Positions 37,988 to 50,407 of a stretch of 64,000 nt of DNA are shown here, piece by piece. The notes under the pieces are model-generated. The model worked only from the letters and a program-made list of their open reading frames with translations, was not told the origin of the DNA and did not search any database. The DNA lies in the NCBI RefSeq assembly GCF_018691265.1, contig NW_024881279.1, positions 9,712,243 to 9,776,242 of the forward strand. Direction: 5' to 3'. How positions within the stretch are numbered: position 1 is the stretch's first letter; every line of letters starts with the position of its first letter. Source of the DNA: Tyto alba. Its lineage: Eukaryota > Chordata > Aves > Strigiformes > Tytonidae. Both the position numbers and the translations under genes were made by a program.

Positions 37988-38216
37988 TGTGACTGCTGCG
38001 TGTCGCAGTGTCCCCGGCGCTGGTCGGGCAGGACTGCGTTCAGCAGCCCCTGCAGGGCTCGGTCCCGGAGAGGGCCGGCCGTCTGGGGCAGGTGTAGGCT
38101 CCCGTGTAGATCCCAGCTCAAGGGGATTCCTCCTGCACCCTGCATTCCACTGAGATCTTTTTGTTATCACCGTGCTTCCATTCCCTGCATTTTGGCGCAC
38201 TTAAATCGAATTAAAG
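37988..38216 (+). promoter_or_regulatory. Small CpG-rich patch followed by a splice donor
   Basis: Within about 125 bases (37988-38112) I count about a dozen CpG in otherwise CpG-poor DNA, with GC-rich blocks such as CGGAGAGGGCCGGCCG. About 100 bases further on is a consensus donor, AAAG/GTAAGA (exon end 38216). There is no good acceptor just upstream. The combination is what a small alternative promoter plus alternative first exon would look like, but a chance GC-rich patch is equally possible. It lies about 31 kb downstream of the main island, in the same orientation. Confidence 0.3.
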
Positions 38217-38220
38217 GTAA

Positions 38221-41200
38221 GAGCAGAGTTTCAGCAGACTTCTGGTTTGAGTCTGGTCCTTCATCATTTAGCCCTGTAGGAAACTAATGCTTTATGTAGA
38301 CCAACTGCAGCCCCATTTGCTACATAGATGATAATAAACCCTTCCTGAGATTAGTGAAGGTTCCTTTCTGAATTAAAATACCACTTTGGGGAAAAGCTGT
38401 CTGTCTTCACTTGCTGTTGTGCACAGTCAGTGTCTCTTCCAGTTTGGATTTCTGCCAGAGCTTTGGCTCAGGGCTTTCTCCTGACCCTTACAGATTCTTA
38501 ATGTTGCTTGGGTTGTGCATGGAGAAACTGCAGAGTGCCCTTTGCAGGGTCAGGTGGGGATTAATAAGCTGTAGTAACAGAGTGTCCTGCAAAGGTTCAG
38601 TTTATCAGGACAGTAAATGGAATAATGCCATATCTGCTTGAACTGTGGATGTGCTTTCTTTTAAACTTGGCTGTGGTAATTTATGCTCAGAATTGCTCTT
38701 CCCTCCGCCTCTCTCATCTGCTTATTATAGATACTAAGCACAATTCAGCCTCTCAAATGAAAAAAAAAAAAAAAAACAAAAACACAACAACCTTCTTGCA
38801 CAGTTTGACTTGTAAACTTGCCTCACACCTCAGCCTCTTTCCTGAATCTTTTCCCTGGGGTGATTCTACAGTTTTGAAGCTATGAGGATGTTGAATGGTT
38901 TTTCACTTTCCAGAAGAGGTGTACCAGCCCCAGCTGCACAGCTCATGAATAATGAATGAGGAGTTTATTTGCTTGTGCGTGGGAGAAATCTTTGCTTCCC
39001 ATTCAACATTGGTCTCGTGCTCTCTCTTGCATGTGAACTTTTTTCCTCTCCTCTGTCTTTTTTTTTTTTTGAGCATCTGAGCAGTACAGGAATTCACTTG
39101 CCTTTGCCAGTCGGGGGGGGGTTTTCAAGCTCGTTGTTTCACTTGCTTCTGAGTTTGGCTTGATAGACATTTTCTAATCTTAAACTGTTGTTGAGAGCAT
39201 TGAAACACTGTGTTGAGCAGCACAAAGGGAGCAGATGTCCCCTGGCTGCAGTCCCCACTGGGGAAGGGGGGTGGTTGGAGACCATCTAACCAGTGAGAGC
39301 AGACCAGAGGGCCATGGGAATGGGCTGTGGCTACAGGCACTGTTACTGCAAGGATCGTGGATCTGTTACCGGTATCTTCATGGGCTCATGACCACTGTGT
39401 GTTGCAGGCACTCTGAAAATCAGATTGGTTGATTCCAGCATGTGGAACTAGCCCCCTTTCATTTAGGTGGTAATCTAACTTTGGTGAGAATAAAGAGGGA
39501 CTGTGACTTTATAAATGAATGAGTTGGAAAAGCTAATTTTTAGTATGTGCAGAATTAATTTGATTGATCACATTTGACACTAGCAAGGGAAGAGAGAGTT
39601 ATCCAGACTGAGAGAGCAAGAACACATTCCAAGCTTTTTTCTCTTCTCTATCCTCTGAATATGATGAATATTTTTTTTTCCCTCAGCTGTCATAGTCTTC
39701 TAATGAATGCTTCTCCTCCATTACATTTTTTAAAATGAGATTCTCTCGAACACAATCCAAGGTTTAAAAATAACTTCTGTGACGTACTTTAATGGTGGCA
39801 ATTTCAAAGCCTATGGAGGTGGTGCTAGAAGAAGCTTCTAATCTAATAATGAAATGTGTACAGCACACACAGAAAAGAGGAGTAGCTGGAATCAGCTTAT
39901 TTTTCCTTTCTTGTCTCTTGCTTCTTCAGCTATTTCTGGTGTCTTCCCCTTTTAATTGCAGGGCAGAGCTGAGAAATATAGGATTGTAGTTGTCATAAAA
40001 ACTGGAAGAAAAGGTCTGTTTCCATAATCTTGCAGCTTTTTCTGTTGCAGAAGCCTACTGAAATCACTGCATCCTTATTTCAGAAATGAAAAGTATAGTC
40101 TGCTTCGTCTCTAACTGCTGTCAAATGTTTAAGCTTTCCTCTTCCAGCAATTACTCAGAACACATTTTCAGGTCAGCTAGGAATGGTATTACTAACTGAT
40201 GAACAAGCCTGAATACTGAACATAGCGAACAATTGAAATTTTGTAAAGTTAATTGTAGAAACTTTTCATCCAGAAGATGCTGAGGCTGCTCTGGATGCTG
40301 ATATACCATCTGACACCAGCAGTGAAGAGCACTGTACAATGTCAGTTCAAGATGAGTGACTATAAAACAGCAAAAAGAAATATGATTCCCATGACACTAA
40401 GTTACCATTTGAGTCGGGCAGACTTTCCTGACTGGGAGACTACTAAGGAAAGACACATTCTTGCTAATACCCACATGCCCAAAGTGCTGTAGTTTGAAGA
40501 ACTCCTCTTGCACAAAGTTTAGAATACCATATCAGTAAGAAGCTGTCCAACTCATTAAACAAATAGCATCAACTGTTTTTTTTTGTTGTTGTTGTTTGTT
40601 TTGATTTGTGTTTGTGATATTCCTTTCTCCAGAAATGTACTAAGATTGATAACAACTTTAGCAAACAGGGTGGGTATTTGGGTACAATTTATAATATTGG
40701 GGATGGAGATGAAAGATTTGCAAAAAAATCTATTGCTGGGTTTAGAAACGCAATTAATTCAAGGGGAGTTGGGCTTCTAAACCTGTTTGTTTCTCTTGAA
40801 ATGCTATGCTTTGATTTCTGAAGCCTTGCTCAATGCTTGCACTGCAGGCACTGGTGTGGTTATAGCCATTCTGTGCTCTGCTAACCACAGCACTGAGGCC
40901 TCAGATCTATTACTTTAGTAGACACATCAAAAACTGTTCAATTATTCAAAGAGTAGAGATACTGAATTTTCCCAAGCTCCCGTAAGCAGGTATGGCAGAA
41001 GTCAAGTGGAGGCGTCCAGACTGCGTTCACTCATCCTCAGAATTTTGGTGGGACATCCCAGTACTAGGAAATAGAAAGCAAGATTTTTCTTTTGGAAAGC
41101 AGAATTTACATTGACTTTCTAGATGTGACTTGGTACGATTTCCTTTAGCTGGGTTATTGTTACTTTGCAGGTAACCCCATTTCTCCTTACCTTTTGTTCC

Positions 41201-43554
41201 TTCTGAATTCAAAATTCTCTTTTGTTCTTGAAGAGCTTTCTTCAAATATAGGATATGTTCTGCTGGGTGAGATCATTTAGTGGAGAGCACGCTACCTCAG
41301 GCGGGCTCTGGGTTTAAGTGTTGTTTACACACACTTCACATCTACTGATCCTGCAGCACAGAAGTGGAAAGAGTAATTGAAAGGGTTACACTCATGCTTA
41401 ACATGAACCTCTTCTCTGATACAGGTGATGCTGGGAGACAAACTATTATGGATCTCAGTACTTTCTGGGGTAGCTATTTTCACCTTAATTTCCATTTTGG
41501 TGAAAACTGCCCTATTATGAAAAATAACTTTATTAGCAGCCCTCTTCAAGTATTATGTAATCGCTTCATCTGTATTTAACCTTCATCTGCTGAAAAATAT
41601 TTTGCTGTGGTGATAAGACGGGAGGATTTTAGGTGATGTTCCAAATTTTCACATTTTGCACAGCCTTGCTTGATGTGAGGGCTAAGGGTCCTTGAAGTCA
41701 ATGTGTTATCCACTGCCCCATTTTTCATACCTAGTGGTCCCCTAGGGTTAACAAAGGTTCCTCTCTGAATTATGCCATCTCCATGGGAATTTCTGCCTCT
41801 TAATCCTTGTGGTTCTTCCATAGAAAGGGTTGTCTTTATCTGGCCTCTTGATTGTGCTTCCCAGTGTATTTATGGGAAGAAATACCTCTGTTCTTGTGGG
41901 TTGAAAGTATTTCTCTCAATGAAACAGTGGGCTTTAAATCTATTAATAAACAATATCCTCATATTGAAACAAGTGCTCTGTTATACATGTTACAAAGGAT
42001 AGATTAGCTTTTTCTGGGTTTGGCTCCTTCACCTGTGAACTCTGAGACCATTTAATTTAATTTGTAGCAGTATTGTGAAGACTTTTGGTGGTTAACTACA
42101 TCACTTCTGGGGGCCAGCAACTTTGAGGTTGTTAATATTTTGAATAGTATTTATGAGCTCAAGAACAAATGCCATGAATTTTCTCCAATTAAAAAAAAAA
42201 AACAAAACAAACCAAACAAAAAAACCCAAACAAACAAAACGAAAGCAAAACCATAAACCCTTGCCTTTGTCTTATAGAAAGTGTTCCTTTTTTTTTTTTT
42301 CTCACTTATAGAGATGTTCTAAGATCTTTTTCATATTTAAAATTCATCAGCTTAGGAAAGTTCCCACATTTTGTCTCAGATAAAAATAAAAAGTAAAATC
42401 CTAGATTACAGAGTAACAAATCTAAAGGACTAATAGATATTTCTGGATTTCAAGTTTTATGTCACATTTGTTGGTTGTTTGGTACTTTTATCTGGCCATA
42501 CTGAGCATCTTTATTTAACATTTTTCATCAGATTCTTCTGGGCTGTGTGGGATTTGCTGAGCACTTTCAGTAATAGTAACACTACTTTATTTCTTCCCTG
42601 CTATTCTGGGAGATTTGTTCGAGGGCACATCTTCCAGGAATTTTATACAAGAGGCAACAAAAAGAACACTTATCTTAACAGAGCCACAACTTCACTGTCA
42701 ACTATAAAAGAAGAGCCAACAGATTCCAACTCAGATTAAAATTCAGCTGCAAATAGAGGCAAATATTCCCGTAGGCACAGGACATCCCTCTGAAGAGAAA
42801 TTGTTGAAAATGCAAATAGCTGAAAAAGAGTTCAGTGTGATTACTTTGTATTTCACAAGTGCTGTGGTTTCATATGCCCCAGGTCAGCTCTTACAAGATT
42901 TACAGAAAAGATTTCTGCAAGACCTATGGCAACTTTCCACATGCCATCTTCAAAATCCTCCTGTTTTCTTTGCAGGCAGATTCACTCTTGTGAAGGACTC
43001 CTTCAGGGGAATGGATAACAGATGCCAGTATGGCCCCCACATGCAGCATGACAACACAGGGCAAATATTGGAGAAGAAGAATAGCAACTTTTTTTGTCTC
43101 CCAGCTCAGAGCTGTCACATTAGCTCTTCAGTTGTGAAGGCATCCTTGACAGTGCATCACATCTTAATAATGCCAAACATCATCTTGACCATAGCTTATA
43201 TAAGTAGGCAGGGGGTAATAATCGGTTCAGACTCTATCGGGAGGCCATCAGCTAGATGAGGAACAATTGACCTTTCCAGAAAAGCTGTACAAATATAGGC
43301 AAACTACATAAAGTAGCAGTGGAGTGGCGGAGTGGAATTGAAGCAGCATATTTCCATCAGATAAGGGCAAGAGGGTGCTGGGACTATGGTTCTCTATATC
43401 TTCAGGAAGAGAAAAAGTATCCAAAATCTACTTTTCAGGAGGTAGGTTGACCACAGCTGTCTTCTCAGAAGAGTGTGATAGGATAGAATTACTCTCCTCT
43501 TTCAGTTTTACCAATAAGTCCATGTACCAATGGAGAAACCAGTCAGATGATACT
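38221..43554 (+). other. Probable intron; no gene seen
   Basis: AT-rich non-coding DNA with an A17 run (38760-38776), G9 near 39113-39121, a (GTT)n patch near 40573-40608 and an A/C-rich low-complexity block at 42190-42253. A 152-codon open frame at 42801-43259 has no recognised domain and no good exon structure. A good acceptor (CTGTTTTCTTTGCAG, ending 42975) inside it lacks a nearby donor. Confidence 0.5.
42190..42253. repeat. (CAAA)n / A-rich low-complexity block
   Basis: A-rich sequence with interspersed C, in units such as AAAC and CAAA. Composition resembles the blocks at 23244 and 24105, so these may be expansions of similar A-rich seeds. Confidence 0.88.
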
Positions 43555-43802
43555 TAAACTTTAAACTGAAATAGGGTAAATTTAGATTAGACTTAGTAAG
43601 GAAGAAATTCTTCATTGTGATGGTGGTGAGGCACTGGCACAGGTTGCCCAGAGAAGCTGTGGCTGCCCCCTCCCTGGAAGTCTTCAAGGCCAGGTTGGAT
43701 GGGGCTTTGGGCAACCTGGTCTAATGGAAGATGTCCCTGCCCGTGGCAGTGGGGTTGGAAATAGATCTTTAAAGGCCCTTTCAACCCAAACCATTCATTC
43801 AA
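43555..43802 (+). mobile_element. CR1 LINE 3' end, sense, 5'-truncated
   Basis: About 248 bases match the familiar avian CR1 3' region in colinear order: GAAGAAATTCTTCATTGTGA, GGCACTGGCACAGGTTGCCC, CCCTCCCTGGAAGTCTTCAA, GGCCAGGTTGGATGGGGCTT, GGCAACCTGGTCTAATGGAA, GGTTGGAA and finally CCCTTTCAACCCAAACCATT. It ends in a short ATTC-type tail instead of poly-A, as CR1 does. The 5' truncation is typical of target-primed reverse transcription. High recognisability suggests a comparatively young avian copy. It is the strongest single indication that the window is from a bird. It carries no coding capacity. Confidence 0.93.
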
Positions 43803-46137
43803 CGTTACCACCGAACTCCCCATACTAGTTGGTTTAATTTGACAAAACAGTTTATGTCCCTGCTTCACGTTCACTGCAGTCCACAGTTCACAGAAGTTCA
43901 CAGACAGTTATTTATTTTTGTGCCTTCTATTTGGCTGTCATTTCTTGCTTGGGGCATAGAAAATGATGATAGATTTGAGGAGGATGAGCACAAGGAGGTA
44001 AGAGTAAAAGCGAGGGAGGCCATAAATTGGAGTGACCAGTTTAATGACTCTGAGATTTAGCATAATGTATAAGGACAAAATGCTCTGACTTGAGCAATTG
44101 ACACTGATTTATTTCAATGAGACTGTTGTGATCCTGTGTTGGAAAGAGGGAAGGCAGAAGAAGCAAAGGGCCAGCAGAGATAGACAAGAGCAATTCCACC
44201 TGCAGGACTTAATGAGCAGAAAAACCATTGTTTAGCCTAGTAATCGGCATCACTGGAGAAGAAAAGCTCTTGAAACAAGACTTACAGCAAACTATTTGCA
44301 AAGATGCCCTTAAAGTCTGTCTGGTCTTCAGTCCCAAATTTGAAGAAAGAGGAAGGGGATAGTTTGAAGCAGTGGTCTGATGTCTTTAAGGATTTAAATT
44401 CCAAGGGGGGAGGGACAGGGGGCAAAGCGAGAGGTTCACAAATTCTGTTCATGACATTTTATCTCAAAATGTCAAGAGCTAAAGCTCTGGAAATGCTGCT
44501 TACATGGTGGATGCAGTACTGCATAATTGAAGCCACTGGAGAGTTAAGGAAATCTGTACTTTCTGGCCTTTATTTATTTAAAAATAAAAACTTTGGCAAC
44601 ACTGTATGTACTGCTGAGTACATATGGCACTTAATCTCAGTGCAAAGTGTTGAGATTTCAAGGACTGAACAGAGGTGCTCCCCTATGGCACCATTCTTTC
44701 TGATCTCAGAGGTTAACCTTCGATGGTCTTTGCTCTTACTTTTCATCCATTCTGTCCTTTCCTGAATTCCTGGGGATAAAGAAAGACTGATGCAATTTTG
44801 TTCTGAGACCAGAGAATATATGTTTAGTTGATACATATAAAAAATGGTAAAGATGATTACCTCTATTTCTGCTGTTGAGGAAATGTGCATCACTGTGTTG
44901 AAATGTTTGTTTAAACTGAGAAGCCTGAAAGGGTCAGCAAACTTTGAGGTCTTGCATTCATCCTTGGTTGATTTTGCAGTAGGACAATTAGTCAGCCCCA
45001 GGCTGGATTTATTCTTCATGCTGTACATCTCCACACATGAGCACCAGTGTCAGTGTGTCAGGCTGGCCACTGCCGACATTTGTGTTGCTTCGCCTTTGCT
45101 GTTAATGTTTGTAGCAGGAGCAAACATGTTCCTGCATGTGTCACAGCCGTGATGGTAGCACAAACACCTTTGAGAATCATTCTTATGGCTGAAAGTTTCC
45201 TGTGGGAACCAGAGTTTCCATACTCATTATCTTCTCACTGTTACGGCTGTGATGTCACAATGCAGTGCCACCGTCAATATAATTTTTGCAGATGAAGATG
45301 CCCAAAAGTTCTTCCACTAAGCTAATCCCATTTTTGAGTGATTCCTTTGTCCATGGTTATGGGCAGTATTTGTGTCTTCTAGTTTTAAACTTTAACCCAT
45401 AGAAAAGTGAGTCTCTTGATTTCTCCGCTCTTTGGGACACTGTAGAAACGCGCCCCTGTTTCTGTAGGTTTGCATCTGAGACAGTGTGGTCTGGAAATTG
45501 GTTCTGGAGGCTCCCCACCCACCCATCTTTCCCCAAGACTTAACTCTCCCCTTCACTGCTATTAGAGAGAAACTCCCCTCCAGAAGTATTGCTGGATTGT
45601 CCACAGGAACATTATTGAAAAGAAACAAACATGTAGGATGTGCTTTCCTAGTACTGGTAGAAAGCCTATTTATGTCTACTACATTAGAAAGATTGTTTGA
45701 GAACAGTTCATCCATGTGTAAAGTTGCCCCTTATAATTCAGCCAAGGCTGAGGAGCTTGGAGATCTGCTGGCAATGGTGTCAGGGGCTCTTTCATCCACC
45801 CAGTTCCTCCAAGATGCTGGAGGTCAGAGAGGAGCGGATATGGAATTTGCTTGTTTGAACCACTTCTTTTGCCTTGTTTCATATAACTAGCGAGTTTTCA
45901 CACTGCGTACCAAATTTCCAGAGACAAAATATTGATACTGAGTAATTTAAAGGGGAGAACTAAGCCTCCTCACTCTATAGTTTGCATTATGCAAAAGTCT
46001 GAGATAAAGAGGGTGAAGCACATGTTGCAGGCTTTCTCCTTTGGAAGCTCGTCAGCATAACAAATCACCTGGCGTACAGTACAGTTTACAATGAGCCTTC
46101 TTAGTTGTTTACTTTTATATAATTATACAGCATAGGC

Positions 46138-46160
46138 TTTTTTTTTTTTTTTTTTTTTTT
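46138..46160. repeat. Poly-T run (23)
   Basis: Uninterrupted T23. One of a dozen sense-strand T runs of at least 17 bases in the presumed intron. Confidence 0.95.
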
Positions 46161-48059
46161 CTTTTAAGGAAAGTACTGTGTGAGGCAGTCTTGTTTCTCT
46201 GAATTCTAACTTTACCAGTGGTTTTTTTTTTCCAGTGCATATGTTGGAGGAAAGAAATGCACAATTTTTTCTTGGCCAAAGTGAAGTAGGTGTGTTCATT
46301 ATAGCAACTCAGAGGGTTATGAACAATTAAATTAGAAAATTTTTTCTCAAGGTAAATATTTAATTGCTTTAATTATTTTGTTCATATCTCAGGAAAAAAT
46401 TATGACGATACATGCAAGTTTTTTTAACCATTCTTTTCTGTATAGCATATACTTCTGTATAAGTTGCACAACTTGCCTTATGCTAGCCTTGTCCTTACAG
46501 GCCAGCACTCTCCTTAGAGATTTCACTTCCTAAAATTTTAAGGGAGGGGTATGCATGTGTGTGTATATGTATATATGTACACAATCATATTAAAAAAAAA
46601 AAATATTTATCTTGGCTTTCACTTGAACTTTGAAAGAGCTTTGCTTTCTTTCAGCTCCAGCAAACTGGATTGAATTGTAACTATATTGGATGCACTTCTA
46701 TAGCACCTTCCCTCAGGGATCTAAAACAATTTTCTCATCACTGCTAAATGCTGAACTTTCGCTATATACTTGCAAAGTAAGTAGGATACTGCTATCTGTG
46801 CTGTACGGTAGAAAAATCAAGAAAAATGTCGAATGCAACATACTGTCTGGAAGAGAAAGGGGTAAGATTTTAGCTCTTGATTTTGAATGTTGTATATTCA
46901 CACAATCATACTTTTCTGGGAGAGAGGAATCTCTTCTAGTTATAACGTGTAACTTTAATGTGCCAAAATGAAGGGCAATATTTACACGTGTAGCTGCGTA
47001 ACTGCATTTTTGGTCAGTATTGAGCATAGCTTTTTGCTAGTGCAGGAACAAATGGGTAAAATAAGGAAGGAATAGTAATAGGTATTTTTTAGCAAATATG
47101 GAGCGTGTTCCTTACTTGACTCCTGATCTGTTGTAGCTTAACTAATCGCAGTGTGGACTCCAGCTTCTGTAAAAAATACCTTTAAAAGTCAATTTAGCGA
47201 GGAAAGGGGGAGAAAATTGCTCCAGTTTGCAGCTGTTTGTCCACTGTTTGGTGGTGTAACCCCTGGCCAAGGCAAACAAAGGTGCTGCCATGCTGAAACT
47301 TAGTGAAATCTGCTCATCTATCATATCTAGCAAGAAGGTTTGAATATGTGATGGCAAGGAAAGAAGATCTGCTTCTCAGAATTTGTTTTTTTTTTTTTTT
47401 TTTTCTAGTATGAACTTTCTGTATGTTTTTACAAATAAAGGGAGAGGGCAATGATATTAACCATATTTTGGTGATTCCACAGTGGTTGTATTCCTAATAA
47501 ACTGTAAAAAGAAAGCTGACTACAAGAAGGTTGATGGCGAGGTTAATATACACTGTAGTTGGAGTCATTTTAAAATAATCCAAGCAAAAAAAGAAGATTT
47601 ATATAAAAGTACATTTCCATTACTTGTGCCTCTGGCACACTAATGTCTCATCCAGCATAGCAAACCCCCAGCAACATTATTCTTGTTTCTTTTTGTAACA
47701 TCCATTACCTTTAGTATTGCTTTCCTTTGTTAATTTTTGAAAGATTACTTGTTAATTAAGAGACATATTTGACTCAAATGTGAGTCTTGACTGAAAAGAG
47801 CTTCAAGAACATAGCAGGAGTCTTGTGATTTTTTAAAAAAAAAAAAAAGTCTAATTTTCAAGCATGTCAATATTCTGTTAAAATTTTGATACTCAAGTAG
47901 AGTGGGATGCAAGCTCCTATAGGTGTCTTCATGGCAACTACATTTTCTCTCTGTTTCTCTTAGCTGGAAACAGTGGAACTCTACAGCAAGACTAATTTTT
48001 GGATCAGTGAAAGAAATCCACTTTGAAGCAAGGAAACCAGACTACAAGTTCAGTCAGTT

Positions 48060-48109
48060 TTTTTTTTTTCCTCCTTTTTTTTTTTTTTTTTTTTTTCTTT
48101 CTTTTCCAG
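48060..48109. repeat. Long polypyrimidine tract
   Basis: T run, CCTCC, T22 (48075-48096) and CTTTCTTTTCCAG, with no purine until the final AG. It is low complexity, but it also forms a very strong splice-acceptor-like context for the open segment that follows. Confidence 0.93.
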
Positions 48110-49969
48110 AAGACTCAAGATCATTTTTTAAACACCACGGGTATGGCAGAACATTTAAACCCACTTTTTGTTACACTTCTCATAAAAGCTTAGCACCTGG
48201 TGAGCATATAAGTAGAGTTACTACTTGGAGAGTCTGGCTACTTGCTTTGGTACTGAAATAGAAGCAGCTTTCTTCTAAAATCTATCCCAAAGGGCCAAGA
48301 CTTAGGTATTTTGTATTCCCGTTACTTTGAATGGGAATTTTTCCTTACTAAGGAGTTTGGCATTTGGCTTGCTTATAGAGCCAGGCACTTCTTTTATGCT
48401 GGTCCATTAATTTCGATCCTGCTAAGTGTGTATTCCTAATTGCTCTGAGTCAATGTATGTAAAGAGAGGAGAGGAAGGAAGTGATCCAGAAGGGGAGATA
48501 CTTGGTATTGTGTGCTTTGAAGCTGTGGGATTGAATGACCGTATCATCTTGGATGTGACCTTCAGATTGGTAAAGTGAATGTATAACTTTTAAGAGATAC
48601 ATGGTATAATTAATGATTAATCAGGGTGCTCTGTTTTGCATATTTTTGTTCTGCAGTCAAGGCTTGAGTGTATAACGGATGCTTTTTATTTTCTTTCTTC
48701 TGCACCTCATCTTTACTGACTGCACCATTTGCTCCCTGATGTCTGTAGGCTCTAACAAATCGAGGAGTTTAGGCAGACAGCTCCTTAGGCAAGAGCTCTC
48801 TCTCGGCTGGTAATGCTGTTGAGATCTGCCTAGAGTATAAAAGGCTCAGAAAAGGGGACAAGCTTTTGGCTGAAAGGCATAAGAGAAGTGTATCAACTTT
48901 GATGTCCTCCCTTCTTCCCTTTTCTTGGATGTTTAATTGGTATTAGGACACAGAGAAGATCATTAGATTCATAAGCAAAAAAACGACTGTGTGAGTCAGA
49001 AATACTCCTAGGAAGTTTTCGGTTGGTAGTGTTTGCACTGTTGTTATGAATTCCGAGATATTTAGTGGTTTTTAGAAATACCTTAGCTGTTAGAGTGATG
49101 TGATAAAGCAAAAATCTGAGTTTTCATAATAGAAGATATGTTTGTCCAGATATTTGTGGAGAACAGCTTGAAGATGTGACAGCTTTCATTTTGAATGAAC
49201 AACACCCCCCCACTGAACAAATAAAAAGACCCCCACAGCTTCCATTCTCTTGATGTTGCTGCCTTGTATAAATATCCAGAGAGAACTGGTTTATAATTTC
49301 ATGTTTATTAAGAGAATATATCTCTCCTGCTTCCTTGCTCTCAAAAGCCTGCATGAACCATTCTTAATGCCATAATATTACAGGTCAAAGAAGAGATCCT
49401 ATATAATACAATCCATATTAATTTGCCTAGCAGTTTCTGCATCAAGCTAATGTCTTTCAGTAGTTGACTGGAGTACTTGGCTTTTTTCCTGTCATTACCT
49501 AGAGATTTGCCACTTGAAATCATGGTGGACAGTTGCTTGCCTTTTTTTTTTTTTTTTTTTCCCCTCCCATGTTTGAATCCTGTCTGCTGCTAAGAGCCTG
49601 TGGCTTAAAAGGGAAAGGTGCAGAGATGAGAATTGCTGGACATGAGCCCTAATATCCTCACAGAAATACAAACACTGTGACCTTGGGAAGAAGAATTGTA
49701 ATTCTCTCTTCATCTTTAGGGAGAAGAGAGGATCTTCTTCAAGATTAACCTTTTGTAGGCAGGACAGATCAGTTAACATTTCTGTCCTGTTACCATGGTG
49801 CTCCCTTCAGTATCACTTCAAAAAAATCAGTATTACAAACTAAATAGAGTAATGGGAGCAGCAGTGGCAAGAATTAAAACAATGCCAAGGTTGGGTCACT
49901 CAGGCCATTGCTGCATTGTTCTCCTGCTGCGCATGGAAGGGGAACGCCCTTCTCCTTGTCCATGGGGCA

Positions 49970-50216
49970 TGAGATGAGAAATGATGGGTTTAAATTGCAT
50001 CAAGTGAGATTTACTTTAGTGACAAAAACTTTCCAGGGTGAAATACTCCTTTAAATTGCTTGTGGGGGTTGTGGCACCTCTATCATTGTGGGTCTTTAAG
50101 AATAGGTTAGAAAAAACATCTGTCAGCAATGATGTCTGTAGAGCTGCTCCTGCCTTGGGGCATGGAGATGGACTAGATGACCTCCTGAGGTCCCTTTCAG
50201 CCCTGTTTTCTATGAT
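49970..50216 (+). mobile_element. CR1 LINE 3' end (older copy), sense
   Basis: Colinear matches to the CR1 3' region: AGAAATGATGGGTTTAAATT near 49977; TTGTGGGGGTTGTGGCACCT near 50060; GGTCTTTAAGAATAGGTTAG near 50090; CTGCTCCTGCCTTGGGGCAT near 50143; and the diagnostic GACTAGATGACCTCCTGAGG then TTTTCTATGAT at the 3' terminus. The middle is more degraded than in the copy at 43555, suggesting an older, more widely shared subfamily. It is in the same orientation as the presumed gene and 5'-truncated, with no open frame. Confidence 0.9.
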
Positions 50217-50374
50217 CTCTCATCCAGGACTTTTCATTACTCATCCCTTGAAGCCCCAAAGGTGACAGGACTATCACACTTCATTTTTACCCTTACAAGT
50301 CTTTTGCTGGATGGTTTTTACTTGTTCTGAGAGACTGGCTTCAATTACATTTGTCATATGAGTCTCCTTTCTTA

Positions 50375-50378
<4 letters not shown>

Positions 50379-50406
<28 letters not shown>
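50379..50406. repeat. Poly-T run (28)
   Basis: Uninterrupted T28, about 160 bases after the 3' end of the CR1 copy and not part of it. Confidence 0.95.

Positions 50407-50407
<1 letters not shown>

Larger units (their letters stand above)
43803..49969 (+). other. Probable intron; no gene seen
   Basis: AT-rich non-coding DNA. It holds T runs at 46138-46160, 47386-47404, 48075-48096 and 49542-49560, and a TG/TA-rich patch near 46555-46600. A frame of about 40 codons around 43945-44060 is unusually acidic and charged and has a donor-like GAG/GTAAGA (43997/43998), but I do not recognise it. A candidate exon at 48110-48199 is listed among the findings. The remaining open frames are unremarkable. 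Confidence 0.5.

Noticed and set aside
42801..43259. 152-codon + strand open frame
   Set aside because: No recognised motif. A good acceptor lies inside it but there is no matching donor, and it is followed closely by a CR1 insertion. It may be chance.
44570..45034. 154-codon minus-strand frame
   Set aside because: No recognised domain and no supporting context; the overlapping + strand frames are equally long.
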